Shown: positions 1-10,650 of the stretch, one piece after another
Numbering within the stretch: position 1 is the stretch's first letter
Layout of the letters: every line of letters starts with the position of its first letter
Assembly: GCA_032718475.1 (NCBI GenBank)
Contig: JAUCBJ010004124.1
Span: 62,001-126,000 of the forward strand
Direction of reading: 5' to 3'
DNA length: 64,000 bases
Source of the DNA: Nemertoderma westbladi
Taxonomy: Eukaryota > Xenacoelomorpha > Nemertodermatida > Nemertodermatidae
Made by a program: the position numbers and the translations under genes
Notes under the pieces: model-generated
What the model was told of the DNA's origin: nothing
Databases searched by the model: none
The model's input: only the letters and a program-made list of their open reading frames with translations

Positions 1-1454
1 TTGTGTAAGTGTATTAAAGCGTTTATTTCTGTCTTATAACCTGTACATATACTAATTTGTTTATTGTTTTGGTTAGATTCAGCCCTTCTGTAACCTGTGT
101 TTTTGGTGAAAGCCTGGTATTCTTCACATGGGGGTAACTGCAAAGTGAAATATAACTGCACAAAGTCTGGTATTCTTCACATGGGCCATTAAAAATCAGA
201 CGAGTCACTTGCCCAATAGTTTTAAATAGAAAAGTCATTTTCCCAATGGGTCTCTTGCTAATATCCCGTTCAACTTCACATTTAAATGCGTTTAATAATT
301 ATCTTGATTAGTAAACTGCAGATTTTGGCAATATGTATTACGTTGAAATTGTTTAAAATGTAATATTGGTGATGCTAATTAATTCATTTAATACTGTATC
401 ATATTATCATTATGTATAACTTATAAGGATTAATTTAACACAAAGATTATCCTGAATTTTAATCGCCAATTTTATTTGAGCGCCAAGGGCAGTAGCGGGT
501 ATTGTTGGGGCAGCGAGTGCAGCGGGTTTTGTTGGGGCGTTGGGGCGCCCCAACCATTTATTTCGTTGTTGAGAATGTATAACCCCGTGACACCAAGTTG
601 CTGAATTTCGCGATATATAGATTGACAAAAGTGAAAGTAACAAATTTGATGAATAGAATTTGGAAGGAGGTCCTGAACAGCGGGTATTAAGCCCGAAATT
701 ATTTGGAATTTTTAGCCATTCTGTCTTCCATTTTTAATTGGTAGTTGATGAGTACCTGTTTCCCCTAGGGAGTAAGGACCTGAGGGGGGGGGGGGGGGGG
801 GGGGGCTCACTGGAAATAAGTCATCAGTTGTCAGCCGTAACTGTTTACTATAGCTAAGAACTTTTATTTTTTATGCAATAATTATTAAATGTAAACTTCA
901 ATAATGTTTGATGTTATATTTTTCATGTTGGTTGTTTAGCGTTGGGTGGCAATAGACATTGAGGAGGTATGAATACACAAATTCACTACTAACTATTCTC
1001 AAAACTTTACTAGGATTAAAGAAAAGCACGCCCACCGAATTTCCCGATGTTGAACTCAATCGACCTACACTTAAATTAGTTGTAAAATCGAGAACAGCCA
1101 AATTCTAATTCTTTAAGGGGTTCTTTGTCTCAGAAGATAATAAAGACAGCCCGCTATATGATGCATTGGTTGTAAACAAAACAAAGGACTCAACACTTTG
1201 GAATTACCCCTTGGATTTCTCTAAAATTAAAGACCCTCTGTTATAACCCAGGATAGTTTAGTAACAATGAGAAATGCAGTAAGAAGCAAGCTGATATTCA
1301 AGCCTTTTCACGCTTGCGACCGTCTTCTCATACCCTCGCAATCAAACAGGGACGCTACAATAGAACTCCGCGCGAATCACGTCTTTGCGCTTGAGGCAGC
1401 ATTGAAACAGAGGAGTATCTCCTACTGTACTAGAATGTCATAACTACACGGACA
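1..1454. other. Non-coding flank, no gene recognised
   Basis: AT-rich sequence with no coding region I can support. It holds an imperfect direct repeat (about 109-131 and 163-186, core ggtattcttcacatggg), a GC-rich patch at about 490-553 with two copies of agcgggt(a/t)ttgttggggc followed by the palindrome ttggggcgccccaa, and the poly-G run listed separately. The short open frames here have no domain and look like chance. Confidence 0.5.
784..805. repeat. Poly-G run, 22 bases
   Basis: Uninterrupted run of 22 G, one of six long G or C runs in the window. It may form a G-quadruplex, and its exact length may not be reliable in an assembly. Confidence 0.9.
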
Positions 1455-2374
1455 GCAGATACATTGGTTCTTACCCCGGTGGACTCCAGCGTACCCTGCT
1501 CCTACTTTAAAGATCAACCTGCTATGGAGATTTATTTTGAGCGTATTGTAGACTTAATAATCTACACATCTTCGCAGTCTGTCCTCAATTTATGACTCAA
1601 TGCCATCATTGCCAGTTTAAAGGACACGCAAGTTTCGATTGCCCTTTCAACCGAGATCTAGAAAGCATAGACGAAATGGTTGCCCTGCGTTACATCAGAG
1701 CTTGGGAAGCGAATGCGGATTTACATTGCGAATCACGTCATCGATACTATCCCAGATGTGCCTATGAAGGAGTCTATGCGTTTCACCCCTATCTCTTTGC
1801 TTCCGTTGAGCAAAAATCTCGCACTCCAAGCTACGAGCTAATGAAGCGTGTTGGCGAGAATATTTCAACTATATTTGTTCGCAAGTATCTGAGGAATATT
1901 AATCCTAATAACCTGAATTCCTATAACTTGATCAACTTCATCCGTCAAGATCCGGAATACGGTGACTTGTTCATAAACTCGCATCCAGAGCTACAAGAAG
2001 TTCATAGACGAACATATGAATATAAAGCCAGAGAACGCGAGTTGGAAAGAACCATCAAACCGAGGAAATTTCCCACTACTCACGGTCAACCTACCGCTGT
2101 CGTACAAACGACCCATCAGGGACCAGTAGGAGCTGCTGTCCTAAAACGTGCTCTAAAGGCTGTTAGACCTCGCTCCACTGAGGTTGATATCGATCAACCA
2201 GGTACCTCGACCGGCGGATACACCGACCGTAATCCTAAACCTTCCGATGCAATTGTATTGCACCCTTCACCCAGGAGTTATAGCCCTCCTAGTAAAGTGG
2301 CTCACCCCAAAGAGAAAAAGACTCTTACTAGCCTCAAAAAACTTCGTAAACGCCGTTCACGAAAGAAGGACTAA
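1455..2374 (+). pseudogene. 3' remnant of retrotransposon ORF2, copy Z
   Basis: This matches the C-terminal part of ORF2 in copies X (33,590-34,536) and Y (22,440-23,400). From 1,592 the frame is open for 260 codons to a natural stop at 2,374. Its first residues form a retroviral-type zinc knuckle, C-x2-C-x4-H-x4-C (Cys4, Cys7, His12, Cys17). A conserved 'RYIRAWEAN' region and a Lys/Arg-rich tail follow. Between about 1,455 and 1,592 homology is visible but decayed, and nothing further upstream aligns. The last 270 bases are almost identical to copy X, closer than to Y. It is followed by a polypurine tract and LTR A, so it is the 3' end of an older copy whose 5' part is gone. Confidence 0.8.
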
Positions 2375-2444
2375 TAGTTTAGAGTATTTTTGTATTTTAG
2401 AAACTGTGATTTTTTATATTTTATAGACTTAAATCCCATTTTCT

Positions 2445-2452
2445 GGGAGCGG
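2445..2452 (+). promoter_or_regulatory. Polypurine tract of copy Z
   Basis: gggagcgg lies directly against the TG that opens LTR A. The same eight bases precede LTR C and LTR D, as expected for the plus-strand primer site of an LTR retrotransposon. Confidence 0.75.
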
Positions 2453-3569
2453 TGTAAAAGCTTTTGCGGACATAACAAGTCATTTTTATGCAATGCGCAG
2501 AATACTCCAAAATAGCCCTAAAATTATTCAACTACGCGTCAGAAAGGAATTAGAACCAGGATGACGATATCTGTCAGCTGATTCTCTGTGTACGTGGAGG
2601 TTTCTTGGTTCCGGCTTTCAGCCAATCAGGGCGATTTTCACATTACGGCTAATAGAGACCTACCTGAGAAACTCGTGCAATGCATGATGGTTATTATTAT
2701 TTTTCTGAGAATTAGATTCAGCTCAGAATTCTGTGCTTCTGTATGGAAGTTTCAGACTTTGGCCCGGAAACATCTGATGGCCTTGGTTATAGGAACGTAA
2801 ATCTATTAACATTGTAACACTACCTTGTCATTGACTTACTTAACTCATTTCATACAACTGAATCACTGAATCACCGCATTATTTTACTTCTGTTTTATAT
2901 AGTATTAACTATTGTTTATACTAATGGATGTTATATTTGGAGAATACCGATAAATAATCATAAACCCCTCAATCTTATTGATTACTGAGGTAAGAGGAAA
3001 AGAGTATACCGGTAGCAACTGCGACTTAAATTATAGTGGTTTTGTGTGAATTAAATGCTATTTCACAATCCCTACGTGTGTCAGTTGCAATCCTCCTTAT
3101 ATATGATCAAATTCAGTGACGGTCGGCAAATTAGTGTGAAGTAGTGTAAAGTAGTGTGAAGTCGTGTGAAGTAGTGTGAAGGTTAATAAAGCATCTCCTA
3201 AAGAATGCGCTATTTACGAAACTCTGTGGCCATCTAGTTGTGATTAGTATAAGTCATAACTCTGTTTTTATACTTAAAGCGCCACGTCCTAAAGGAACTG
3301 TTAATATTTCCCCGAAAGTAAATCTAGTTGTCAGAGATTATATAGTAGTGATCAATCGAATAATACAGTAGGTCTACACTGCAATACTTCCCAAGGAACC
3401 CGAATCCAGTCTCCCACACCGTGGGTCATACGCCGCGCACGGACTGGCTTTGGTGGATGTAACTTCAGTACACCAGGTAATTGGTAAGGGCTAAAGTCGA
3501 TTTATAAACAAGAGGACAATTAAAATTGGAAAGCAAGAAGAAAGAAAGGAAATTCTGAAAGCGCGAACA
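2453..3569 (+). repeat. LTR A, 3' LTR of old copy Z
   Basis: It begins tgtaaaagcttttgcgg and ends aaagcgcgaaca (TG...CA). It aligns over its length with LTR C and LTR D but is clearly more diverged from D than LTR B is, so it belongs to an older insertion. A TATA-like box (ttatatatg, about 3,097) is followed by a run of about ten-base repeats (agtgtgaag variants, about 3,135-3,182) where transcription would be expected to start. Twenty-seven unrelated bases separate it from LTR B. Confidence 0.85.
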
Positions 3570-3591
3570 CATACCGACACAAAGCTATTAT

Positions 3592-3596
3592 ATTTG
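3592..3596. repeat. Target-site duplication of copy X, left
   Basis: atttg immediately before the TG of LTR B; the same five bases follow the CA of LTR D at 35,809-35,813. A five-base duplication is usual for BEL/Pao integrases. It shows that LTR B and LTR D are the two ends of one insertion. Confidence 0.85.
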
Positions 3597-4215
3597 TGTA
3601 AAGGCTTTTGCGGATCTAGCTAGTCATTTTCCCCGCAAAGTACTCTTTAGGTGTTTTAACGGACATAAAAAGCCATTTTCTTACTGTGTAGGTGTTTTAG
3701 TGGACATAAAAAGCCATTTTTATGTATGTGTACTTTAGCGGACATAACAAGCCATTTTATGCCGCAATGCGACAAAATACTCTTAATACAGTGTAGTTTA
3801 GATGACGACATCTATCAGCTGATATGTCGACGTGGAGCTTTTGGCTTTCTTTGTTCAGGCTCACTCACTCGACCAATCAGAGCGATTTTCATTTTATTTG
3901 CACAGATAACTCTGTTTACATACTTAGAGCACCACGTCCTAAAGGAACTGTTAATATTTCCCGAAAGTGAATAATATTTGTCAGAGATTATATATTAACG
4001 ATCAATCGAATAGTACAGTAGGCCTACACCGCAATAAGGTCAGAGCATCCGAATCCAGTCTCCCTTAACCATGGGTGAATGATCGCGCATAGGCTGGCTT
4101 CGGCTAATGTAGCTTTATGTGTATCAAATACTTGTTATAGGCTAAAGTCGATTTATAACCTAGAAGACACCTAAATTTGGCAGGTTAAACTGCTAAAGGT
4201 CTAAAAGCGCGAACA
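3597..4215 (+). repeat. LTR B, 5' LTR of X with internal deletion
   Basis: TG...CA ends (tgtaaaggcttttgcgg to aaagcgcgaaca), 619 bases. Compared with LTR D it lacks about 575 bases, corresponding to roughly 34,925-35,500 of D; the joint is after 'tttgcacaga'. The lost part contains the TATA-like box and the presumed start site, so this LTR should not drive transcription. I see no convincing tRNA primer-binding site just after it. Confidence 0.85.
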
Positions 4216-4622
4216 ATAACAGTTATTCTTTCTTTATTGCAACGTAGGCAATAAAGGCAAAAGTACCGGTCGACCGGTAACCAGTAGGCCTAACTACCTA
4301 ACCACCCGAGCCGGTACTTACAGCAGTACAGGTACTAGTATTATTTCGATTGTGATATATTGTATATTGTAGGCTGTTAGGGGATTAGGGATTGATCACC
4401 CCTTATTCCTTTGTATGGTTTACTTATTTCTGTCAGTTTTATTTATTTGTAAGTTAATATTGAGCAGAAGGCGTGTAAGCCTGCTCAGATTGTATAAATA
4501 ATTTGTAGGCTGGATTGTTGTCTGGCTGTTGTCAGGTCCGAAGAGATTGCAGTGTGTGTAGAGTGTATGTCCGATAAAGTACTAGTTAGGAACGTGGGGG
4601 CATCCAGTGCTGTAAGGTAAAT

Positions 4623-4644
4623 CCCCCCCCCCCCCCCCCCCCCC
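4623..4644. repeat. Poly-C run, 22 bases
   Basis: Twenty-two consecutive C inside the leader of X; the corresponding upstream part of the Y leader is not present for comparison. Confidence 0.9.
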
Positions 4645-5727
4645 GAAAGAATAAGTCGTACTACTCGGTTAGAACGCATACTAACTAACCATTTCGGAGT
4701 CTGCATATACTGTAGTTTATTTAGGCTTGATAGTAGTCTGCCAGCGTTTGGTTTGTATTTTGTTTGTATAGTCTGTACGGGTATGCGAGTATTCGCAACA
4801 TACATACCCCCAAGTTTATTCCTACAGTAATTGTGCTTGTTATACATACCGTTATAGTTAAATTAACCCCGGTACTACATCAGGGCTGTTCGGCGTAGGT
4901 AATGACTGGTGATTTTATGCTCTGGTCACTCCGGCAGATACCGTGGTTCTTTTAGCTGTACAAGTATTTTTAACTGCTGGTTATTTGTTGTATAAGTACT
5001 TGTACCTAATTTAGGGTTTAGTGTACAGTGCTTTCCGAAGGTAATTAGTTTGTAGATAGTATATTTGTGTTGTAAAGTGGTTAATAGGCACGTTAGCTAT
5101 AGTAGGCTGCGGTAATTAACTTCTAGGTAGGAACACTCCGGGTACATAACGTAGTACTTATAGCGCTACGGCTATAAGTCGTCAGATGGTGGTATTTTTC
5201 CTATCTAGACAACGCAATATATTTACTACTGCTTTATTATTTTCAAATACCGTAGTACCCTGTCCGTTTGTAATAACCAGAAATTCTAACCCCTTGTTAG
5301 GCTGGTTTGTAGACTTCTTGTAAAATTACCCCTAAAATTTGTACGTGTAATTTTTTGTGTTTATTTAGAGATTGTAATCTCACCCCGCAATTGTACATAA
5401 TTTGTAGTAATAAGTAACTTAGTAAATTAGAATTATTTGTTTTAGTGTCCAATACAATAAGTAGCACTCCACTGAGAGCGTTTAGCTTCTGTGAAGTGAC
5501 TCCTTACCAGAAATAATAACATTTATTTCAAACATTGACAAAAACCCATTATACGGGTATATATATTATAAATCAACTCAAATAGATTTATAAAATAGTA
5601 GGCCTGTTATACATCAATTAGGTCTTAATATCAGCTGGACTACTGCTTAAATAACGGTAATAAAGTAAAGTAAAGTAACCAAGTAACCCCTAAAATTCAG
5701 AAATTCAATTATTCTAAAATAATTGAC

Positions 5728-5990
5728 ACCAGTATTTACAATAGGCTTATTATATTTATTTCTATAAATTTGAGCTGAAATTATATACCGGTGTTCTGTA
5801 ATTAATTCTAGTCTATAATTATACTTATATATACTATAAGTGTAAGTTGTATACCGGTATTCACGATAGGCTTATTATATATTTATATATATTTGTGCTG
5901 AAATTATATACCGGTATTCTGTGACGAACCTAATCCGTAATAATACTTATATATACTATAAGTGTATACCGGTATTCTAATATATTGTAT
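5728..5990 (+). repeat. Tandem leader repeat with ACCGGTATTC
   Basis: Two to three imperfect units of roughly 125 bases, each with ataccggtattc, a cgataggcttattatat segment and cttatatatactataagtg. The last segment can fold on itself. The same arrangement recurs in the leader of Y at about 10,270-10,520. Conservation between diverged copies suggests an RNA or regulatory role, which is inference. Confidence 0.6.
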
Positions 5991-6112
5991 ATATATCACG
6001 TTACATAGAGTAACGATATCGGTAATTAATTACTAGGCTAACAGTGATACTGAATTATTAGACTTGCTTTAACTGTAACTATAGCAGTAGGCATTCAACT
6101 GTACAAACAAAC

Positions 6113-9100
6113 ATGTCTGACACAAAGCAAAACCTTTGTTAGTCAGTATGTCGTTAACATCAATTATCACAAAGCAAAACCTGTCAGACAGTCTCCTAGA
6201 TACAACCATCTGTGATCCAGATAGGAGTGTGGAACGTTTGAGACCAAAGTTCAACTCACCTCCTACTGTAAGAAAGATCACCCCTCCAGTAGTAGTATCA
6301 GACCCTAGGCTAGTCAAACACCGTAGGTCTATCATAGACACTCGGGCTCAAGTCAAGCGGGACCAAGAAGCAGCTGTTAAACAGCAGCAACACTCGAGCC
6401 AAGAACTTATTTCTCAGCGGCCCGATAGCTCCAGTAGTTCGGATACTGTAGAGCTGACACCCGAGCGCGGAGCAAAGATGGCAGATGCGGTTTATTCGGA
6501 TCCCCTTCTCATTCTTCCTGCAGCCATACTCACTAGGGTATTGATTGCGGTGGAGGAACACCAAATTGATTGGGCGAGAAGTAAGCGATCGACCAAGGAC
6601 AGTTATGCGGGATACACAAGGGAGGAACTGAAGTCTATTGTCGAGTCGCAATGGAACTTCCCAGGACCCGGACTCCCGTTTAACTTATCGGAAGCTGCCT
6701 GGGAAGACCTACACAGGATGGGAGTGACAAAAGACACTAGTGATCCAGCTGTGTGGAAGAGGTCGGCAGAAGGATATGTACAGGGATTCTTCAGCTCTTT
6801 GGAGCGATTAGAGGAACAACTGTTTCAACAACCCCAAGGACCTCAAGAGCAGGGAGAGCTGCTTTATCAAGTTCGAGAAAGAATTCTAAGAATCAGACTA
6901 ATCCTATCGGCCTTTGAGGAAAGACAAGACACGTCGTTGCAAGTTGCCGTAAAGACTTGGTTCCAGCGGGTGAGTCTCAAGGTTCAAGGAACGGCCCAGT
7001 GGAAATTTCAGCTGGCTGAGCGCTCAACCCACGGAGAATCAACAGACGCTACCTTTTCTCAAGTGGAAAGCGAAGCGACAGCAGAGAAACCGCAAAAGAA
7101 GGACGCTATTGACATCTATCTGTCAGACTATCAACGATTTCTAGGTGACGAAGAGTTGAGGAGAAGGCTGGCTGGACTTTGTCCTAATAGTGAAGGAGCC
7201 AAGTTTGTGCTGGACGCAATAGATGCGGAAATGTTAGCTGCGAACCAAGCTAAATTTGATGAAAGCAGCCGCATCGCTAGGGTCCAAGAAGAACAAGTAA
7301 AGAAAAAACGTATAGAAGACAGAAAGACAGCAGCAGCGGCAGTGGCAACGGCAGAAGCGGAAAGAAAAGCGGCAGAAGTGGAAAGAAAAGCGGCAGAGGC
7401 AGCGGCAGAAGCAGAAAGAAAAGCGGCAGAAGTGGAAAGAAAGGCGGCAGAGGCAGCGGCAGAAGCGGAAAGAAAAGCGGCAGAAGTGGTGAGAAAAGTT
7501 ACATCATCGGATGAAGGCGATACCACCGATCCTGAAGGCGGAGGAAATAGATCTCGTTCCAACAGACGTAGAAGAATGCCTCACCGTCAGAAATTGCCTA
7601 ATCTGCCCCCAGCTGTGAGAAGGCAACTAGCTAGCACAGACTTAGGTAGTACAGAAACCACAGACCAAATTATTAGAGTAGAAAGACTCCCTACTATAGT
7701 AGATGAGCCTGAAATAATTAGGCCTGTTCTCGAAGCCACCCCCTCTGTGATAGAGACCCCTGTACTTCCAGAACCCAACTCTAAATTCCCTTTGCACAGC
7801 ATTAAACTACCTGTGCCCAGCAGAACAGCCCCTGAGACAGTTCCTGTCCTGGACTCCGAGCGAGATATCAACGATTTGTCGCCCGTTGTCCCTCGTCTAC
7901 CCGCTACTATGTTGGCGGCTCCCGCTTCGGCGGTCGAGTGGATGGATGAGGGGCGGCGGGGGATGAATCTCCTGCTCGGGCAGATGCAGGAGACTGTTCA
8001 ACAGTTCAAGGGAACAGTAAGGGAAAGTAGATTAGAGTTGCAAGAAGTGCAGCAGAATATCGCGTTAGAACGCGATAAATTAGTAAATATACAAAAGGGT
8101 ATACCACCACCACCTGTAACAATGTGTCAACCTGTTAGGTCTGAAGTATTTCATGCGCAAGGTGTGGAGCCTACACGCATCTATACTGCTAGTGAAGTAG
8201 AAACTCCTATAGTAAACCCTATTAAGGGTAATTATAAACCTGTTGACAATGATATTCCATATAGACCTGATCATAATCCGAGAAATTTATATACCGATAA
8301 CTCGATATTAAATAACACGATGGCCCAAGAAAGTTTTATGCGTCAAATGGCTAGAACCGAAGCCCGTCAAGCGGTAAAGGTGGGAGAGATCGTCAAGTTC
8401 AATGGAGATGAGATGAAATGGTTACCTTTTAATGAATATTATAAAGATAACATACAGAACTCTGTGCTATCTAACGGAGAGAAACTTAGATTCCTCATTG
8501 AGTGCTTGGAAGGATCTCCCAAGTTAATGGCGTTAAAGTTTATTGGACATCCAGATGGATTAAGACAAGTTTGGAATACACTAAACATCAGGTATGGTAA
8601 TAGGAATAACATAGCTAGGTATTTGTATGCGAAATTGGTAGCGCCCCGAAAGTTCATTAGCAGCGGGATTATAGAGTTTTCCGATGAGATTCAGGAGATC
8701 TGTAGACAATTAGATTGGCTAGGTAAGTCTCATGAATATCAGAGTTCTATGGTTATTGGAGCCGTAGCATCTACTTTACCAAAGGGTGGAGTAGGTACAC
8801 GCTGGGACAAGAAAGTGTTATATATGATGGAACAACAACGAAGAGACCCTACCATGGCTGAATTCTCATGTCATTCCTAGATGGAGAGGTAAAATTACAG
8901 CTCCTAAAGCAGTCCAGAGAGAAGACACCAGAAAATAAGGTAAGTGAGAAACCCGTTTCTAGGAGAAAGGTAACACCACTGTGTTATACAGGCGACGGCG
9001 AAAGCCAGGCTTCTCAAGAGGAGGACAGCGGGAAAGACACTGAAAGATCTTACTATGTCAACAAAGCGCCTAAAGACGTAAGTAAATTTAAGTCTCGAAC

Positions 9101-9812
9101 CAATGACAGGAGAGAACAGGTAACAAAAACTCCTCCTACGTCTCCTAAGAGAGTTCACGGAAGAAAGCCCGAGGAAAGAACGAGAGTGCACAACGTTGCC
9201 CCAGGTAAAGTAAGTAACATCAAACCAAAATGTGCGCTGTGCGACGGGCCCCACCGTTTAAGTGTGTGTGATGAATTTTTAAAGAAATCTCTAAAAGATA
9301 GACGTGAAGTCATGTGGGATAAGCGGTTGTGTTATAATTGCCTCAGACAGGGACACCAACGGCGAACCTGTTACTCCGACGCAAGGTGTGCTAAGTGCGG
9401 CGCGAAACATCATATCTTGTTGCACACTGAATTCGAAAGAAACAGCCCGAGTCAGGTAAGTGAGTCCGAACTACATGTCCAATTCAGTGATGTGAACGAC
9501 ACTGACCAAAGTTCTGAGATGGAAGGATTCTATACGGATGAATTCTCCGACGAAAACGAATCCTGTTACCTAATAAATACCGCAGTGTATCGAGCACTTA
9601 CGTATGAGAAGGAAACAGATAGTGAGCTCCCCCTAACTACTCCTGACCGACAACCATCTTGGAAAGCACCAACTTCCAACGTAGGAATCCGAGAATTTCC
9701 CGTAGTGCAGTTGAGAGTCCACGGGTCAGAAAAGAGTTATATAGTGAACACCCTCCTTGACTCCAGCAGCACAGGAACATTCATCGACAAAGAACTAGCC
9801 GAAGATATCTTG
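6113..9812 (+). pseudogene. Gag and protease part of Gag-Pol, copy X (broken)
   Basis: Structural part of a BEL/Pao polyprotein. From the N-terminus: a long extension with an Ala/Glu/Lys/Arg coiled coil (7,320-7,495), a DUF1759-like region (about 8,380-8,860), three zinc-knuckle clusters (9,230-9,430; C-x2-C...H...C) and the start of the aspartic protease (about 9,760). The original start at 6,113 meets a stop after nine codons because of a 47-base tandem duplication (cacaaagcaaaacct at 6,121 and 6,168). A new in-frame ATG at 6,148 could replace it. A two-base insertion near 8,865 shifts the frame, and the protein continues at 8,868-9,815. The protease motif D-S-G reads D-S-S. The homologous sequence stops at 9,812, where copy Y begins; the rest of X's pol is at 24,660. 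Confidence 0.85.
7340..7495 (+). repeat. Coding minisatellite in Gag coiled coil of X
   Basis: About three tandem units encoding variants of AEAERKAAEVERKAAE. Copy Y has a different alanine-rich repeat in the same place (11,820-11,920), so the tract changes length and sequence quickly. The heptad-like Ala/Glu/Lys pattern predicts a helical coiled coil. Confidence 0.75.
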
Positions 9813-9815
9813 TAA

Positions 9816-10650
9816 TTTGTAATAACCAGTTTCCTAACCCTTTGTTAGGCTGGTTTGTAGACTTCTTGTAAAATTACCCTGAAAATTCGTATTTTGTGTT
9901 TTTGTAAAATTTTGTGTTTATTTAGAGACTGTAATCTCACCCGAATTGTACGTAATTTGTAGTATTAAGTAACTTAGGTAAATTAGTATTATTTGTTTTA
10001 GTGTCCTATGAGTAACACTTCACTGAAAGCGCACCGCTTTGTGTAGTGATTACTCCCCAGAAATAATAACATTTATTTCAACATTGACAAAACCCATTAA
10101 ACGGGTATATATATATTATAAATCAACTCAAACGATTTATAAATAGTAGGCCTGCCATACAACAATTAGGTCTCAATATCAGTTGGACTACTGCTTAAAA
10201 AACGGTAATAAAGTAAGTAAAGTAACCAAGTAACCCTAAAATTCAGAAATTCAATTATTTAAAATAATTGATATACCGGTATTTACGATAGGCCTATTAT
10301 CTCTATTTCTATAAATTTAGGCTGAAATTATACCGGTACCTTATAATTAATTCTAGTCCAGAATTATAATTATATATACTACAAAACTGTAAGCTGTATA
10401 CCGGTATTCCGATAGGCCTATTATATATTTATATATATTTGTGCTAAAATTATACCGGTATTCTGGGATAAACCTAGTCTGTAATAATAGTTATATATAC
10501 TATAAGCATACCGGTATTCTAATATATTACATATCACGCTACACTGAGTAGCAGTACCGGTAATTAATTACTAGGCTAGCAGTTAATACTGAGTTACTAG
10601 ACTTGCTCAGACTGTAATACAGCAGTAGACATTCAACTGTAAACATAAAC
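9816..10650 (+). other. 5' leader of Y (partial), non-coding
   Basis: Aligns with 5,267-6,112 of X. It carries the accggtattc repeat units at about 10,270-10,520 and no open frame before the gag start codon. Confidence 0.65.

Larger units (their letters stand above)
4216..6112 (+). other. 5' leader of X, non-coding
   Basis: About 1.9 kb between LTR B and the gag start, with no open frame of interest. The part from 5,267 aligns with the leader of Y (9,816-10,650). It includes a 22-base poly-C run (4,623-4,644), several ACCGGT palindromes near 4,258-4,280, and the tandem accggtattc units listed separately. A leader of this length is unusual for the superfamily. Confidence 0.6.

Noticed and set aside
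4216-4240. tRNA primer-binding site after LTR B
   Set aside because: The bases after the LTR (ataacagttattctttc) do not begin with TGG and match no tRNA 3' end that I recognise.
7131-7562. Minus-strand frame of Ser/Ala repeats opposite gag
   Set aside because: Shadow of the gag coiled-coil repeat on the other strand; the plus frame is conserved in copy Y.
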